A DNA stretch of 52,645 nucleotides from positions 1 to 52,645 of the forward strand of contig MVZM01000012.1 in the NCBI GenBank assembly GCA_002068415.1, in the 5' to 3' direction. The DNA is from Tenericutes bacterium ADurb.BinA124 (GTDB lineage: Bacteria; Bacillota_I; Bacilli_A; ML615J-28; CAG-698). A program made the position numbers and the translations under genes. Positions 45,138 to 52,645 of the stretch are shown here, piece by piece (position 1 is the stretch's first letter; each line of letters begins with the position of its first letter). The notes beneath the pieces were generated by a model. It searched no databases. It had not been told where the DNA came from and saw nothing but the letters and a program-made list of their open reading frames with translations.

Positions 45138-45886
45138 TAGCCAAACCTCCCGGTAATATAGTCCTCCGTGCGTTTATCCTGTGGGTTAGCAAATAAAACT
45201 TCGGTTTTGGAAAATTCCACAATCTCCCCTAAGAGGAAAAAGGCGGTGCGATCCGAAATTCGTGTTGCTTGTTGCATATTGTGAGTGACTATAACTATAG
45301 TATACTTTTTTTTCAGCTCTAATGCAAGGTCTTCAATTTTCGATGTGGAAATGGGGTCCAAAGCACTGGTCGGTTCATCCATCAATAAGACTTCCGGGTT
45401 CACCGCTAGGGCTCTGGCAATGCACAAGCGTTGCTGTTGGCCGCCGGAGAGACTTAAAGCGCTTTTGTGCAGGCGGTCTTTAACTTCATCCCAAAGAGCG
45501 GCATCAGTTAAGCTACGCTCCACAAGATCATCAAGCTGGGCCTTCGTATATTTTTCATGGGTGCGGGGGCCATAAGCAACATTATCATAAACGCTCATGG
45601 GAAAGGGGTTCGGTTTTTGAAAAACCATGCCCACTCGTTTTCGCAGTTGGTTGACATCCATTTTTTGATGGATGTCTTCATCATCTAAGTAGATGTGGCC
45701 ATCGAAGTGACAGCTGGGAATTAAATCATTCATGCGGTTGAAAGCTTTCAGTAAAGTGGTTTTGCCACAACCGGAAGGACCGATGAAAGCGGTGATTTCG
45801 TGCTTAGGAATGGCCAAATCAGCGTTTTTGATGGCATGGAAATCGCCATAGTAAATATTTAAATTTTTTGTATATATTTTATTCAT
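45137..45886 (-). CDS. pstB: PstB phosphate ABC transporter ATPase
   Basis: The 249-residue ATPase has Walker [21 protein letters not shown] (typical PstB run), Q-loop [20 protein letters not shown], signature [16 protein letters not shown], Walker [14 protein letters not shown] and switch VTHNMQQA. It energises phosphate uptake with PstA and PstC at the membrane. It overlaps pstA by 8 bases. Confidence 0.96.
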   Translation of the reverse strand: MNKIYTKNLNIYYGDFHAIKNADLAIPKHEITAFIGPSGCGKTTLLKAFNRMNDLIPSCHFDGHIYLDDEDIHQKMDVNQLRKRVGMVFQKPNPFPMSVYDNVAYGPRTHEKYTKAQLDDLVERSLTDAALWDEVKDRLHKSALSLSGGQQQRLCIARALAVNPEVLLMDEPTSALDPISTSKIEDLALELKKKYTIVIVTHNMQQATRISDRTAFFLLGEIVEFSKTEVLFANPQDKRTEDYITGRFG

Positions 45887-46715
45887 GTTGTTTTCCTTTT
45901 TCGAGGCGGTTGGCCATTTTTCGGGAGATAAAATTGAGAAGAATGACTAAAAGTAGAAGCAAAACAGCCGTGGCATAGCTTTCGTTAGGATTGAGGCCTT
46001 CATTCCATAAGGCAAACATATGAACAGAAAGCGTTCGACCGGAGCCTAGTATTGAGGCAGGAATCTGGGCGACTGTTCCCGCTGTATAAATAAGGGCGGC
46101 CGTTTCGCCAACAATCCGACCAATGGAAAGCACAATCCCGGCTAAAATTCCGGGGATAGCAGCGGGAAGAACAATTTTAAAAATCGTTCGCAATTTGCCG
46201 GCTCCTAAGCCATAACTACCTTCCCGGAAGCTGTCGGGGACGGCTTTTAAAGCCTCCTCCGTTGTTCGCATGATTAGGGGAAGAATCATGACCGAAAGCG
46301 TTAAACCCCCGGCTAAGAGCGAAAAACCCAGCTTAAAAGTAGTCACAAACAATAAATAACCAAATAAACCAAAGACGATGGAGGGAATGCCTGCCAATGT
46401 TTCCGAAGTAATCCGGACGAACTTGATGAAACGATTGGTTTGATGGGCATATTCAACGAGGTAAATCGCCGCAAAAATTCCCAAGGGGGCAGCAATCAAT
46501 AAGGAAATTCCCGTCATCGTTAAAGTATTGATTAAAGCCGGGAAAACCGACACATTTTCGGAAGTATAATGGATACTAAAAAGAGAAAGTGATAAATGCG
46601 GAATGCCCTTAATTAAAATATAAGCAATTAAGAAGAGCAAAGCGGAAATCGTTAGGAAAGCAGCAATATAAACAAACCATCTAAGGAATTTTGAAAGCCA
46701 TTGTCTTTTTCTCAT
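45879..46715 (-). CDS. pstA: PstA phosphate ABC transporter permease
   Basis: The 278-residue protein has about six membrane segments and the ABC permease coupling loop ([25 protein letters not shown] region), preceded by [12 protein letters not shown] typical of PstA. It pairs with PstC to form the channel. The four-base overlap with pstC shows coupled translation. Confidence 0.94.
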   Translation of the reverse strand: MRKRQWLSKFLRWFVYIAAFLTISALLFLIAYILIKGIPHLSLSLFSIHYTSENVSVFPALINTLTMTGISLLIAAPLGIFAAIYLVEYAHQTNRFIKFVRITSETLAGIPSIVFGLFGYLLFVTTFKLGFSLLAGGLTLSVMILPLIMRTTEEALKAVPDSFREGSYGLGAGKLRTIFKIVLPAAIPGILAGIVLSIGRIVGETAALIYTAGTVAQIPASILGSGRTLSVHMFALWNEGLNPNESYATAVLLLLLVILLNFISRKMANRLEKGKQHE

Positions 46716-47563
46716 ATATTACTTTTCCTTTTTAAAGCTGAAAAGCTTAAGTTAATAATTAAGATAAACACAAAGAGAACAACGGCGGTGCCAATTAAAG
46801 CTTCTCGATGCAAGTCCGCAGCATAGCCCATTTCCAAAACAATGTTGGCGGTTAAGGTCCTAACTCCATCAAAGAGGCTGTTGGGAATGATGGCTTGATT
46901 TCCCGCCACCATGATGACGGCCATCGTTTCGCCAATGGCCCGCCCCACCCCTAAAATGACACCGGCAAGAATCCCTGATTTTGCGGCCGGAACAACGGTA
47001 AAAAAGACACTGCGTTCATGACTCGCTCCTAAGGCCAGAGCGCCTTCATAATAGTGGCGGGGGACAGCTCTGATGGCCGCTTCACTGATACTGATAATGG
47101 TGGGAAGAATCATGATTCCCAAAATAATGGAAGCGGCGAGCAAACTATTGCCGTTTCCCGTAAACAATCCTCGGATTAATGGAACAATAACCATTAAACC
47201 AAAGAAACCATAGACGACTGAAGGAATTCCTGCCAGCAGTTCCACCGCTGGTTTTAAATAACGGTATAACTTATTGGGACAGAAGTAAGCCAAAAAAATG
47301 GCGGTGAGGATGCCGATGGGGACACCGAGGATAATCGCTCCTCCCGTCACATAAAAACTTCCGATAATCATCGGTAACAGACCAAAGATATTGTTAGCGG
47401 GTTTCCAAGTTTTTCCCAAGAGGAAATTGAAAACCCCGATTTTAAAAATGGCAGGAAGACCGTTTAAAAACAAGAAAAAACAAATCAAAAGAACCGCAAG
47501 GATAGAAATCCCTGCGGAGAGAGTAAAAATTATTTTCGTTATTTTTTCGCGGTGTTTAATCAT
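46712..47563 (-). CDS. pstC: PstC phosphate ABC transporter permease
   Basis: The 283-residue protein has about six membrane segments, LLAGIPSVVYGFFGLMVIVP and the coupling loop EAAIRAVPRHYYEGALALGA, followed by GRAIGETMAVIMVAGN, all usual for PstC. It lies 16 bases after pstS. Confidence 0.94.
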   Translation of the reverse strand: MIKHREKITKIIFTLSAGISILAVLLICFFLFLNGLPAIFKIGVFNFLLGKTWKPANNIFGLLPMIIGSFYVTGGAIILGVPIGILTAIFLAYFCPNKLYRYLKPAVELLAGIPSVVYGFFGLMVIVPLIRGLFTGNGNSLLAASIILGIMILPTIISISEAAIRAVPRHYYEGALALGASHERSVFFTVVPAAKSGILAGVILGVGRAIGETMAVIMVAGNQAIIPNSLFDGVRTLTANIVLEMGYAADLHREALIGTAVVLFVFILIINLSFSALKRKSNI

Positions 47564-47579
47564 TTCGATGCCTTTGTTA

Positions 47580-48443
47580 TTATCCGTTTACATTTGACCA
47601 ATTGGTAACTTTACCCGTAAAAATGTCTTTGACTTGTGCTGATGTTAATCCTGAGTAAGTGTTTAATTTATTAACAATAACAACAATTCCGTCTAAAGCG
47701 ATAACTTGCGGGGTTAATCCTTTGGCTAATTCGCTATCTTTTAAAGCTCGGGAAGCCATACCAATGTCGCAGATTCCGGAAGCAGCACTGGTCATGCCGT
47801 TGGAGGAATCGCTCATTTGAATTTCAATAGTAGCATTAGTATTCAGTTTTAAATAAGCTTCTTTAAGCTTTTCCATGACCGGTGTTACAGAAGAAGAACC
47901 GGCAACAACAACTTTACCTGATGGTTTGACACCTTTGTAAGCGACAGCATTATCAACGGCAGAAATATAGCCATTGTCTTCAATTATTTTTTGACCTTCT
48001 TTGGAAAGAATATAAGTGATGAAATCACTGGTGACAGCGGAGAGTTCGCCTTTAGTAGCAATATTGAAGGGACGGGAAACTTTATAAGTACCGTTTTTGA
48101 TATTGGCGACTTTGGGGTCAACACCATCAATCTTTAGTCCTTTAACGGTGTCATTGAATGATCCCATGGAAACATAACCAATGGCTTGGGGATCCGAACT
48201 GACATTTGTTAGCATAACGCCGGTGCTACTGGTAGTGACGGCGGAAGCAGTCGTGTGGTCGACTTTTTCGCCAGCAGCGTTTTTTTGTTCAACGCCGAAT
48301 AATTCGATAAAAGCGCCACGGGTTCCTGAGCCTTCTTCACGGGAAATGACGGTAATCTTGCCACTTTGATCGAAATCTTTACTTAAGCAACCGGTGAACA
48401 TAAATAATCCTAAAACTAATAACAATAATAATGATTTTTTCAT
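47580..48443 (-). CDS. pstS: PstS phosphate-binding lipoprotein, circularly permuted
   Basis: I start at ATG 48443 (AAGGAG just upstream), giving 287 residues; the longer frame adds ten residues with no ribosome site. A lipoprotein signal ends FMFTGC, with Cys19 as lipid anchor. In ordinary PstS the order is GSSSVTP-type lobe, DIGMASR, VTNW, then SREEGSGTR and the C-terminal SRPF part. Here SREEGSGTR is at residues 34-42, the SRPFNIATKGE and SKEGQKIIEDNGYI parts follow, and GSSSVTP comes only at 182-188, then DIGMASRALKDSEL and DIFTGKVTNWSNVNG at the very end. So the two halves are swapped. All binding elements are present and it heads the operon, so it should work as the phosphate receptor outside the membrane. 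Confidence 0.92.
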   Translation of the reverse strand: MKKSLLLLLVLGLFMFTGCLSKDFDQSGKITVISREEGSGTRGAFIELFGVEQKNAAGEKVDHTTASAVTTSSTGVMLTNVSSDPQAIGYVSMGSFNDTVKGLKIDGVDPKVANIKNGTYKVSRPFNIATKGELSAVTSDFITYILSKEGQKIIEDNGYISAVDNAVAYKGVKPSGKVVVAGSSSVTPVMEKLKEAYLKLNTNATIEIQMSDSSNGMTSAASGICDIGMASRALKDSELAKGLTPQVIALDGIVVIVNKLNTYSGLTSAQVKDIFTGKVTNWSNVNG

Positions 48444-48471
48444 TAATTTCTCCTTTTCATTTTTCAATGGC

Positions 48472-48525
48472 ATTATACTATTCCAATGTAAAGTCTAAAG
48501 GAGGGAATTGTAAAAAGAATGTAAA
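48472..48525 (-). promoter_or_regulatory. pstS promoter with PhoP boxes
   Basis: On the minus strand TTTACA occurs at 48525-48520, 48514-48509 and 48492-48487, i.e. spaced 11 and 22 bases, the one-helical-turn spacing of Bacillus-type PhoP boxes. A -10 TATAAT lies at 48477-48472, with a weak -35 TTTAGA 16 bases before it among the boxes. This fits activation by phosphorylated PhoP under phosphate limitation. Confidence 0.75.
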
Positions 48526-48566
48526 GAATTATTTGGGAAATGTGATTTGTGAAAAACCGGTTTTCT

Positions 48567-48595
48567 TTGACATTATACCAATATTTTGATATAAT
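48567..48595 (+). promoter_or_regulatory. consensus promoter of tRNA-Cys
   Basis: TTGACA (48567-48572), 17 bases, TATAAT (48590-48595): a perfect sigma-A promoter ending 13 bases before the tRNA. Confidence 0.9.
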
Positions 48596-48608
48596 AGCAA
48601 AGGAAAAT

Positions 48609-48683
48609 GGCTCCATCGCCAAGTGGCTAAGGCAACGGTCTGCAACACCGTAATCGCCGGTTCAAATCCGGCTGGAGCCTCCA
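48609..48683 (+). tRNA. trnC: tRNA-Cys (anticodon GCA)
   Basis: The acceptor arms GGCTCCA (48609-48615) and TGGAGCC (48673-48679) pair fully. The anticodon arm is ACGGT-CTGCAAC-ACCGT with anticodon GCA; the T arm is GCCGG-TTCAAAT-CCGGC. Base 73 is U as in other cysteine tRNAs, and CCA is encoded (48681-48683). It is transcribed divergently from pstS and marks the edge of the A+T-rich end block. Confidence 0.96.
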
Positions 48684-48695
48684 TATAAGAACGCT

Positions 48696-48727
48696 AACTT
48701 TGATACAAAAAATATCAAAGTTTTTGC
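48696..48727 (+). terminator. terminator of tRNA-Cys
   Basis: AACTTTGATA (48696-48705) pairs with TATCAAAGTT (48713-48722), followed by TTT. Confidence 0.75.
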
Positions 48728-48770
48728 ATTAAATAGGCTTGTTTTGGACAAAAATAGGCTAAAATAAGAG

Positions 48771-48817
48771 AAAAAGCTCTAATAATCGTTAAAAAACGGT
48801 CTTTAGAGCTTTTTTTG
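48771..48817. terminator. second hairpin with T-run
   Basis: AAAAAGCTCTAA (48771-48782) pairs with TTAGAGCTTTTT (48803-48814), with an inner CGTT/AACG pairing and a seven-T run. It may be a back-up terminator for the tRNA or the end of a minus-strand transcript. Confidence 0.6.
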
Positions 48818-48829
48818 CTATTAATTGGG

Positions 48830-48969
48830 TTGCACTATTTAATTATTGCAAGTTTAAGATTGCACTATTTAATTATTGCTTGTTTGAAATTGCACTATTT
48901 AATTATTGCTTGTTTAAAATTGCACTATTTAATTATTGCTAGTATGAAATTGCACTATTTAATTATTGC
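48830..48969. repeat. five 30-bp direct repeats (20-bp core TTGCACTATTTAATTATTGC)
   Basis: The 20-base core recurs exactly at 48830, 48860, 48890, 48920 and 48950 with 10-base variable linkers rich in T and A. The core is an imperfect palindrome around TTAA (GCA...TGC). Spacing of 30 bases is close to three helical turns, so a protein could bind all copies on one face, as with plasmid or phage iterons. Linkers of 10 bases rule out a CRISPR array. Confidence 0.85.
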
Positions 48970-49066
48970 GAAATTTGTCCAAAAAAGTGTAGCCTATCCA
49001 TCTCAGTTTGTGGGACATAATTATTATGTATTTATTAAATGTATCAAATCTATTATGCGAATGTAA

Positions 49067-49480
49067 TGGAATGGTAAACACGCTATCTTTAGATTATAGC
49101 GTGTACAGCAAGTCAGTTTAAATCTCCTTCTCTCCACCATTAGAATGTGTCTATAAGTCATTTGATTTATAGTGAAAATATAACGATTTTAACATCAAAA
49201 TCAAGGAATTATGCATCTTTTTAGGTGCATTTTTTTATTTTTCAGTAAAGTTTTCAGATTTTAGCAACTAAAGGGATTTGAATATAGGGTATTTTATAGG
49301 GGTTGGAAAAATAGTCGGTTGATGGGATTTGAACCCATAAATATAGTAATAATTAAAAACTTAACTTTTAGTTAATATAGGGTTAACTACCGGTGGGTGG
49401 TAAATACATTTTCTTGATGATATAATATTAGTGTAATTAAGGCCGATATTACAAATAATATTAAAGAAAGGAATGTATTT
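49067..49480. other. intergenic stretch with hairpins and the promoter of the XRE gene
   Basis: A perfect 9-pair stem ACACGCTAT/ATAGCGTGT lies at 49078-49104. A terminator-like hairpin (ATGCATCT/AGGTGCAT plus seven T) lies at 49211-49237. GGGATTTGAACCC at 49335-49347 looks like a minus-strand tRNA T-arm without a full tRNA. TATAAT at 49421-49426, with a weak -35, is the likely -10 for the XRE gene at 49481, which has AAAGGAA upstream. Confidence 0.5.
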
Positions 49481-50380
49481 ATGAATATTAAAATTTCAGA
49501 TAACATCAAAAGACTAAGAAAAGCTAAAAAGATTACTCAAGAAGGTTTAGCGGAAATCTTTAATGTCACACCTGCCGCAGTTAGCAAATGGGAAAACAAC
49601 GAAACATACCCTGATATTACATTATTATTTCCTTTATCACATTTCTTTGGTGTATCGATTGATGAATTAATGGGATATGACTATATGCTAATTGAAGAAG
49701 AAATAAAAAAAGTTAAAGAAGAAATTCATAACACTTGGTATGTTAATAATGATTGGAATAAAGCAAAAGAATTAACAATTGCTGCAAGATCAGCTTATCC
49801 AAATGATTATGAAATAATGGTTAATTTTTTATTCTTTACAACAGGTGGAGTGTCAGATAATGATCCAAATATATTAATTCAAAATGAAAAAGAAATTATT
49901 AAAGTATGTGATTTGATACTAGAAGGTTGTGATGTAGAAAACTATAGACTTGAAGCTATTAATTATAAAGCTAAAGTATTATATGCAAAAGGTGATGAAG
50001 AAAGTGCTTTAGAACTACTAAATAATTTCCCATCATTCTATCATGCAAGTGGTCAAAAAATAGAACAACTTTATAAAAAAGGCACTAAAGAATACTACAA
50101 TCAATTAACATCAAACTTATATGAACTTGCTAAATTTGTTGGGAATAAAATTGGTAAGTATATATCATATGATGATAAGTTATCAAATGAAGAAAAGATT
50201 GATAAAGTAGGCAGACTAGTAAAATTATATAATAGTATTAAAGGTGATAAAGACTATGATGTTTTAGTAAAAGTTATCAAAGATGCTGTTAAAGAAGTAG
50301 TTCATAGAGGTAAGCTAATTGGATTTAGTAATCAAGAAATTGGAACATTAGAAGAAATTGATACCGAAATTAACAGATAA
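49481..50380 (+). CDS. XRE regulator with TPR-like C-terminal domain
   Basis: The 299-residue protein has an N-terminal helix-turn-helix (IKRLRKAKKITQEGLAEIFN, VTPAAVSKWENNETYPD, LSHFFGVSIDELMGYD) and a long helical part with repeats of the TPR kind (WNKAKELTIAARSAYPNDYEI, ARLEAINYKAKVLYAKGDEESALELL-like). Such Bacillota proteins are cytoplasmic one-component regulators; their ligand is usually unknown. It has its own promoter and terminator. Strong A+T bias matches the end block rather than the pst operon. Confidence 0.87.
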   Translation: MNIKISDNIKRLRKAKKITQEGLAEIFNVTPAAVSKWENNETYPDITLLFPLSHFFGVSIDELMGYDYMLIEEEIKKVKEEIHNTWYVNNDWNKAKELTIAARSAYPNDYEIMVNFLFFTTGGVSDNDPNILIQNEKEIIKVCDLILEGCDVENYRLEAINYKAKVLYAKGDEESALELLNNFPSFYHASGQKIEQLYKKGTKEYYNQLTSNLYELAKFVGNKIGKYISYDDKLSNEEKIDKVGRLVKLYNSIKGDKDYDVLVKVIKDAVKEVVHRGKLIGFSNQEIGTLEEIDTEINR

Positions 50381-50387
50381 GTTAATT

Positions 50388-50433
50388 AGTCAGCAAGTAG
50401 AATATAAAGACAGTATGCTTGCTGACTTTTTAT
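50388..50433 (+). terminator. terminator after the XRE gene
   Basis: AGTCAGCAAG (50388-50397) pairs with CTTGCTGACT (50418-50427), followed by TTTTTATTT. Confidence 0.78.
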
Positions 50434-50484
50434 TTAGTAGATAAATATTTGATTTTATAGTATAATATTAATGAGGTTAATATT

Positions 50485-51204
50485 ATGAAATCAATAAAAG
50501 AATTATCAAAAGAATTTAATATATCATCAAGAACTATTAGATACTATGAAGAATTATTTAACTTGCATAGTATTAAGAAGTCTAATGTTCGTTATTATGA
50601 TGATGAAGAAATTAAAAAAATAAAAATAATAGTAGTATTTAGAAAACTGAATTTCTCACTAGATAAAATCAAAAAATTAATGCTAGAGTTCAATCAAGAA
50701 AATATATTAAATATTATTAATGAAGAAAAGGTTAAATATTTAAAACAAATAAAGGAAACGACTAATTATTTTGTATTACTTAATGAACTAAAAACTTTAA
50801 TTACAAATACAACTGATGATAGTTTAGAAGAATTCGTTATTAATGAATTATTTGATGACTACAAAGAAGGTAAAGATTATCATATTAATGAACGTACTGA
50901 AAAACAACATCAAATTATTAATACTTTTTTTGAAATGATAAAAAACAAAGACATTTTACCATTTAAAGAATATTGCCATGAGAAAATTGAACTTATTGGC
51001 TTTCAAGATTTCATCTTAAATACATTAAAACTAGATGAAACATTAATTGATTATAGAATTAATTCAGAATATAGTTTGTTTAATGGCTCAGTATTTGTTG
51101 TAGTAAATACTAAAAATGAAAAAATGACTTTAAAGATAGTGTTTAATACTGATGATATTGTAATTGGTATATGGATAGTAGAGTTTACTAAACATAACTC
51201 TTGA
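50485..51204 (+). CDS. MerR-family transcriptional regulator
   Basis: The 239-residue protein starts with a MerR winged-helix (IKELSKEFNISSRTIRYYEE, SNVRYYDDEEIKKIKIIVVF, FSLDKIKKLM), a short coiled coil, then a roughly 120-residue effector region of unknown type resembling a small NTF2-like or SnoaL-like fold (HQIINTFFEMIKNKDILPFK and later strands). TATAAT at 50461-50466 is its -10. The next gene's promoter overlaps its stop codon and has MerR-type spacing, so it probably controls the hydrolase and itself; that is inference. Confidence 0.88.
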   Translation: MKSIKELSKEFNISSRTIRYYEELFNLHSIKKSNVRYYDDEEIKKIKIIVVFRKLNFSLDKIKKLMLEFNQENILNIINEEKVKYLKQIKETTNYFVLLNELKTLITNTTDDSLEEFVINELFDDYKEGKDYHINERTEKQHQIINTFFEMIKNKDILPFKEYCHEKIELIGFQDFILNTLKLDETLIDYRINSEYSLFNGSVFVVVNTKNEKMTLKIVFNTDDIVIGIWIVEFTKHNS

Positions 51205-51231
51205 CATTGACGTTGCGTCAAGATGTATAAT
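51201..51231 (+). promoter_or_regulatory. MerR-type promoter of the lipoprotein hydrolase
   Basis: TTGACA (51201-51206) and TATAAT (51226-51231) are separated by 19 bases, longer than the optimum, and the spacer holds a perfect inverted repeat TTGACG-TTG-CGTCAA (51207-51221). This is the hallmark of promoters untwisted by MerR activators. The -35 overlaps the stop of the merR gene. Confidence 0.85.
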
Positions 51232-51251
51232 GTAATTGGAGGATTATATTA

Positions 51252-52211
51252 ATGAAAAAAGTTAGTAGTATATTGTTAATATTTTTTATATTTGTGACAT
51301 CAATTGTATTAACATCTTGTGACAAAAAACCAACTATTTATGAATATGTTGAAACTGACATTGTTGTTGAAACAGGGGAATATAAGTTGCCTGGTAAATT
51401 AACAATCCCTGAATCAAAAGATAAAGTACCTGGAGTAATTTTTGTTCATGGTAGTGGTGCTAACGATATGGATGAATCTATTGGAGCATTAAAGTTATTT
51501 GAAGAATTAGCAATCAAACTTGCAGAAAAAGGTGTTGCAAGTATTAGATATGATAAAAGAACTTATGCCTATGCAGAACAGTTGGCAACAAAATTAGATT
51601 TTACAGTTTATGAAGAAGTTATAGATGATGCAATATCAGCATTTAACATATTAAAACAAAATGATAAAATAAGTGATATTTATATTATAGGTCATTCGTT
51701 TGGTGGTCAACTTGCCCCAGTTATTGCAAATCAAACTGATGTTAAAGGCGTAATAATTCTAGCTGGCACAACTGAACATATTATTGATGTAGCAATGAAT
51801 CAGTTAAAAGAACAAAATAGTCCATACTATAATGTATATGATCCGTATGATGAATATTTTAGAAACATTAAAGAATTAGTTCCATCAGAGATTGGATACT
51901 TCTTTATGGGAGCATATGAGACATATTGGGTAAGTTATAATAACATCAATTTAGCAGAAGAGATATTATCTTGTGGTAATAACAAGAGAATGTTAGTACT
52001 ACAAGGTGGATTAGATTTGCAAGTAAAAGTAAGTGAATTAGATAATTATAAAAATTTATTAAAAGATACTAATGCTGAGTTTAAATTGTATGAAACACTT
52101 AATCATATGTTCGTTGATGGAACCGGAGAAACAATTACAACAGCGTATCAAGTATATAAAGAAATACCTAATATTGTAATTGAAGATATATCAAAATTTA
52201 TTGAGGGATAA
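51252..52211 (+). CDS. alpha/beta-hydrolase lipoprotein
   Basis: The 319-residue protein has a lipoprotein signal ending IVLTSC (anchor Cys at about 23), then an alpha/beta-hydrolase domain: FVHGSGAND (oxyanion region), SIRYDKRTYAYAE, IIGHSFGGQLAP with the nucleophile Ser, LVLQGGLDLQV with the likely acid and LNHMF with the His. It resembles secreted dienelactone-hydrolase-like esterases of Bacillota. Located on the outer membrane face, it could cleave esters or a drug-like inducer sensed by the MerR protein. Substrate unknown. Confidence 0.88.
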   Translation: MKKVSSILLIFFIFVTSIVLTSCDKKPTIYEYVETDIVVETGEYKLPGKLTIPESKDKVPGVIFVHGSGANDMDESIGALKLFEELAIKLAEKGVASIRYDKRTYAYAEQLATKLDFTVYEEVIDDAISAFNILKQNDKISDIYIIGHSFGGQLAPVIANQTDVKGVIILAGTTEHIIDVAMNQLKEQNSPYYNVYDPYDEYFRNIKELVPSEIGYFFMGAYETYWVSYNNINLAEEILSCGNNKRMLVLQGGLDLQVKVSELDNYKNLLKDTNAEFKLYETLNHMFVDGTGETITTAYQVYKEIPNIVIEDISKFIEG

Positions 52212-52214
52212 AAT

Positions 52215-52604
52215 ATGATTTTAAGAAAAATTATAGCATATACGATTTTGCCACTAATAATGTTATTTATTGGAGTAATTGGTATTGTATATCCTGAAAA
52301 GGTTAATAAATCAAAATGGATATCAAAACCATTTGAGTTTAAAACATTAAATAAAAATGAAAATACTATAAGAACTGCTACTATAGTTAATTGTATTTGC
52401 TTATTAATAGGAGGTATTATTTATAGTATTATATCAATTATGGTATGGCTTGATAAAATTAAATTAACGTCACTTGAAACTTTTTTATTGATTATTAGTA
52501 TAGTGATTTTACAATTGCCATTTATATTTATAGTTCATTTTATAAGGTTTGATAAGAATGGTAATTTAAGTGTATATGATAAAATGAAATTGACCAGTTT
52601 TTAG
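52215..52604 (+). CDS. small membrane protein truncated by an IS21 end
   Basis: This 129-residue frame starts three bases after the hydrolase stop. It has four hydrophobic segments or so (IIAYTILPLIMLFIGVIGIV, ATIVNCICLLIGGIIYSIIS, ETFLLIISIVILQLPFIFIV). From codon 52584 onward the residues MKLTSF are encoded by the incoming IS21 end, so the natural C-terminus is lost. The family is not recognised; it may be a partner of the hydrolase. Confidence 0.65.
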   Translation: MILRKIIAYTILPLIMLFIGVIGIVYPEKVNKSKWISKPFEFKTLNKNENTIRTATIVNCICLLIGGIIYSIISIMVWLDKIKLTSLETFLLIISIVILQLPFIFIVHFIRFDKNGNLSVYDKMKLTSF

Positions 52605-52645
52605 TAAAAACAGCCATATGAAATTGACCACCCCATGTGATAAAA
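52585..52645 (+). mobile_element. left end of an IS21-family element (continues beyond the window)
   Basis: TGAAATTGACCAG at 52585 and ATGAAATTGACCACCCC about 34 bases on are the multiple terminal repeats seen, with the same spacing and flanks, at the right end of the 19895-20289 remnant. The element's istA would lie just outside the window. Confidence 0.75.

Noticed and set aside
48830..48969. Possible CRISPR array
   Set aside because: Repeats are 20 bases with 10-base A+T-rich linkers that resemble one another; no unique spacers of 25-40 bases and no cas genes in the window.
48815..49066. 83-codon frame with a repeated LHYLIIA decapeptide
   Set aside because: It starts with TTG inside a terminator T-run, has no ribosome site, and its repetition follows from the 30-base DNA repeats being a multiple of three.
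49108..49135. tRNA or tmRNA 3'-end-like sequence ending CTCTCCACCA
   Set aside because: The T-stem does not pair and no matching 5' acceptor strand lies upstream; at most a decayed attachment scar.
49313..49400. Possible minus-strand tRNA around GGGATTTGAACCC
   Set aside because: Only the T-arm is convincing; the anticodon arm and acceptor cannot be formed properly.

Overview
The window comes from a low-G+C bacterium of the Bacillota/Mycoplasmatota side of the tree, probably an uncultured anaerobe such as a gut Bacilli, Erysipelotrichia or Acholeplasma-like lineage. Evidence: Bacillus-type ribosome binding sites, short A+T-rich promoters, a standard pst-phoU-phoPR cluster, a DarA-type cyclic-di-AMP receptor and BspA-like leucine-rich-repeat lipoproteins. 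TGA is used as a true stop (e.g. 2752-2754, 7561-7563), so this is not the mycoplasma code. Organism assignment is inference.

Bases 1-7,950 are clearly richer in G+C than what follows. They hold the end of a small regulator, a capE-capG-capF set for UDP-N-acetyl-L-fucosamine whose CapE carries an N-terminal helix-turn-helix domain, a divergent XRE repressor, and a tight five-gene recombinase cassette: a large serine recombinase without a zinc ribbon, a catalytic-domain-only recombinase overlapping it by 76 bases, two proteins sharing a domain with the recombinase C-terminus, and a small XRE protein.

Bases 8,050-29,980 are a very A+T-rich polysaccharide locus. It starts with a decapitated aminotransferase exactly at the composition change, then a PglC-like sugar-phosphate transferase, a PglD-like acetyltransferase, four GT4 glycosyltransferases, a second capE-capF-capG set in a different order, a Wzy-like polymerase, a NodB-like deacetylase, two WbqC proteins, a wbpA-B-D-E set for UDP-2,3-diacetamido-2,3-dideoxy-glucuronic acid, a kinase-like protein lacking two catalytic aspartates, a Wzx-like flippase and a hexapeptide acetyltransferase. 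Together they look like a Wzx/Wzy-type surface glycan locus with diNAc-bacillosamine, FucNAc and diacetamido-uronic acid building blocks.

Bases 29,980-33,200 are decayed: an IS3-type orfA remnant and a broken leucine-rich-repeat lipoprotein. Bases 33,208-42,117 carry a 2,855-residue membrane protein (CvpA-like anchor plus about 25 repeats of roughly 90-110 residues, some with EF-hand-like loops) followed by darA.

Bases 42,164-48,525 are a minus-strand phosphate operon, pstS-pstC-pstA-pstB-phoU-phoP-phoR, with PhoP boxes before pstS; the PstS is circularly permuted. A tRNA-Cys diverges from it. After the tRNA the sequence turns A+T-rich again: five 30-bp direct repeats, an XRE regulator, a MerR regulator with a typical 19-bp-spacer promoter, a lipoprotein hydrolase, and a small membrane protein cut by the end of an IS21-family element that runs off the window.
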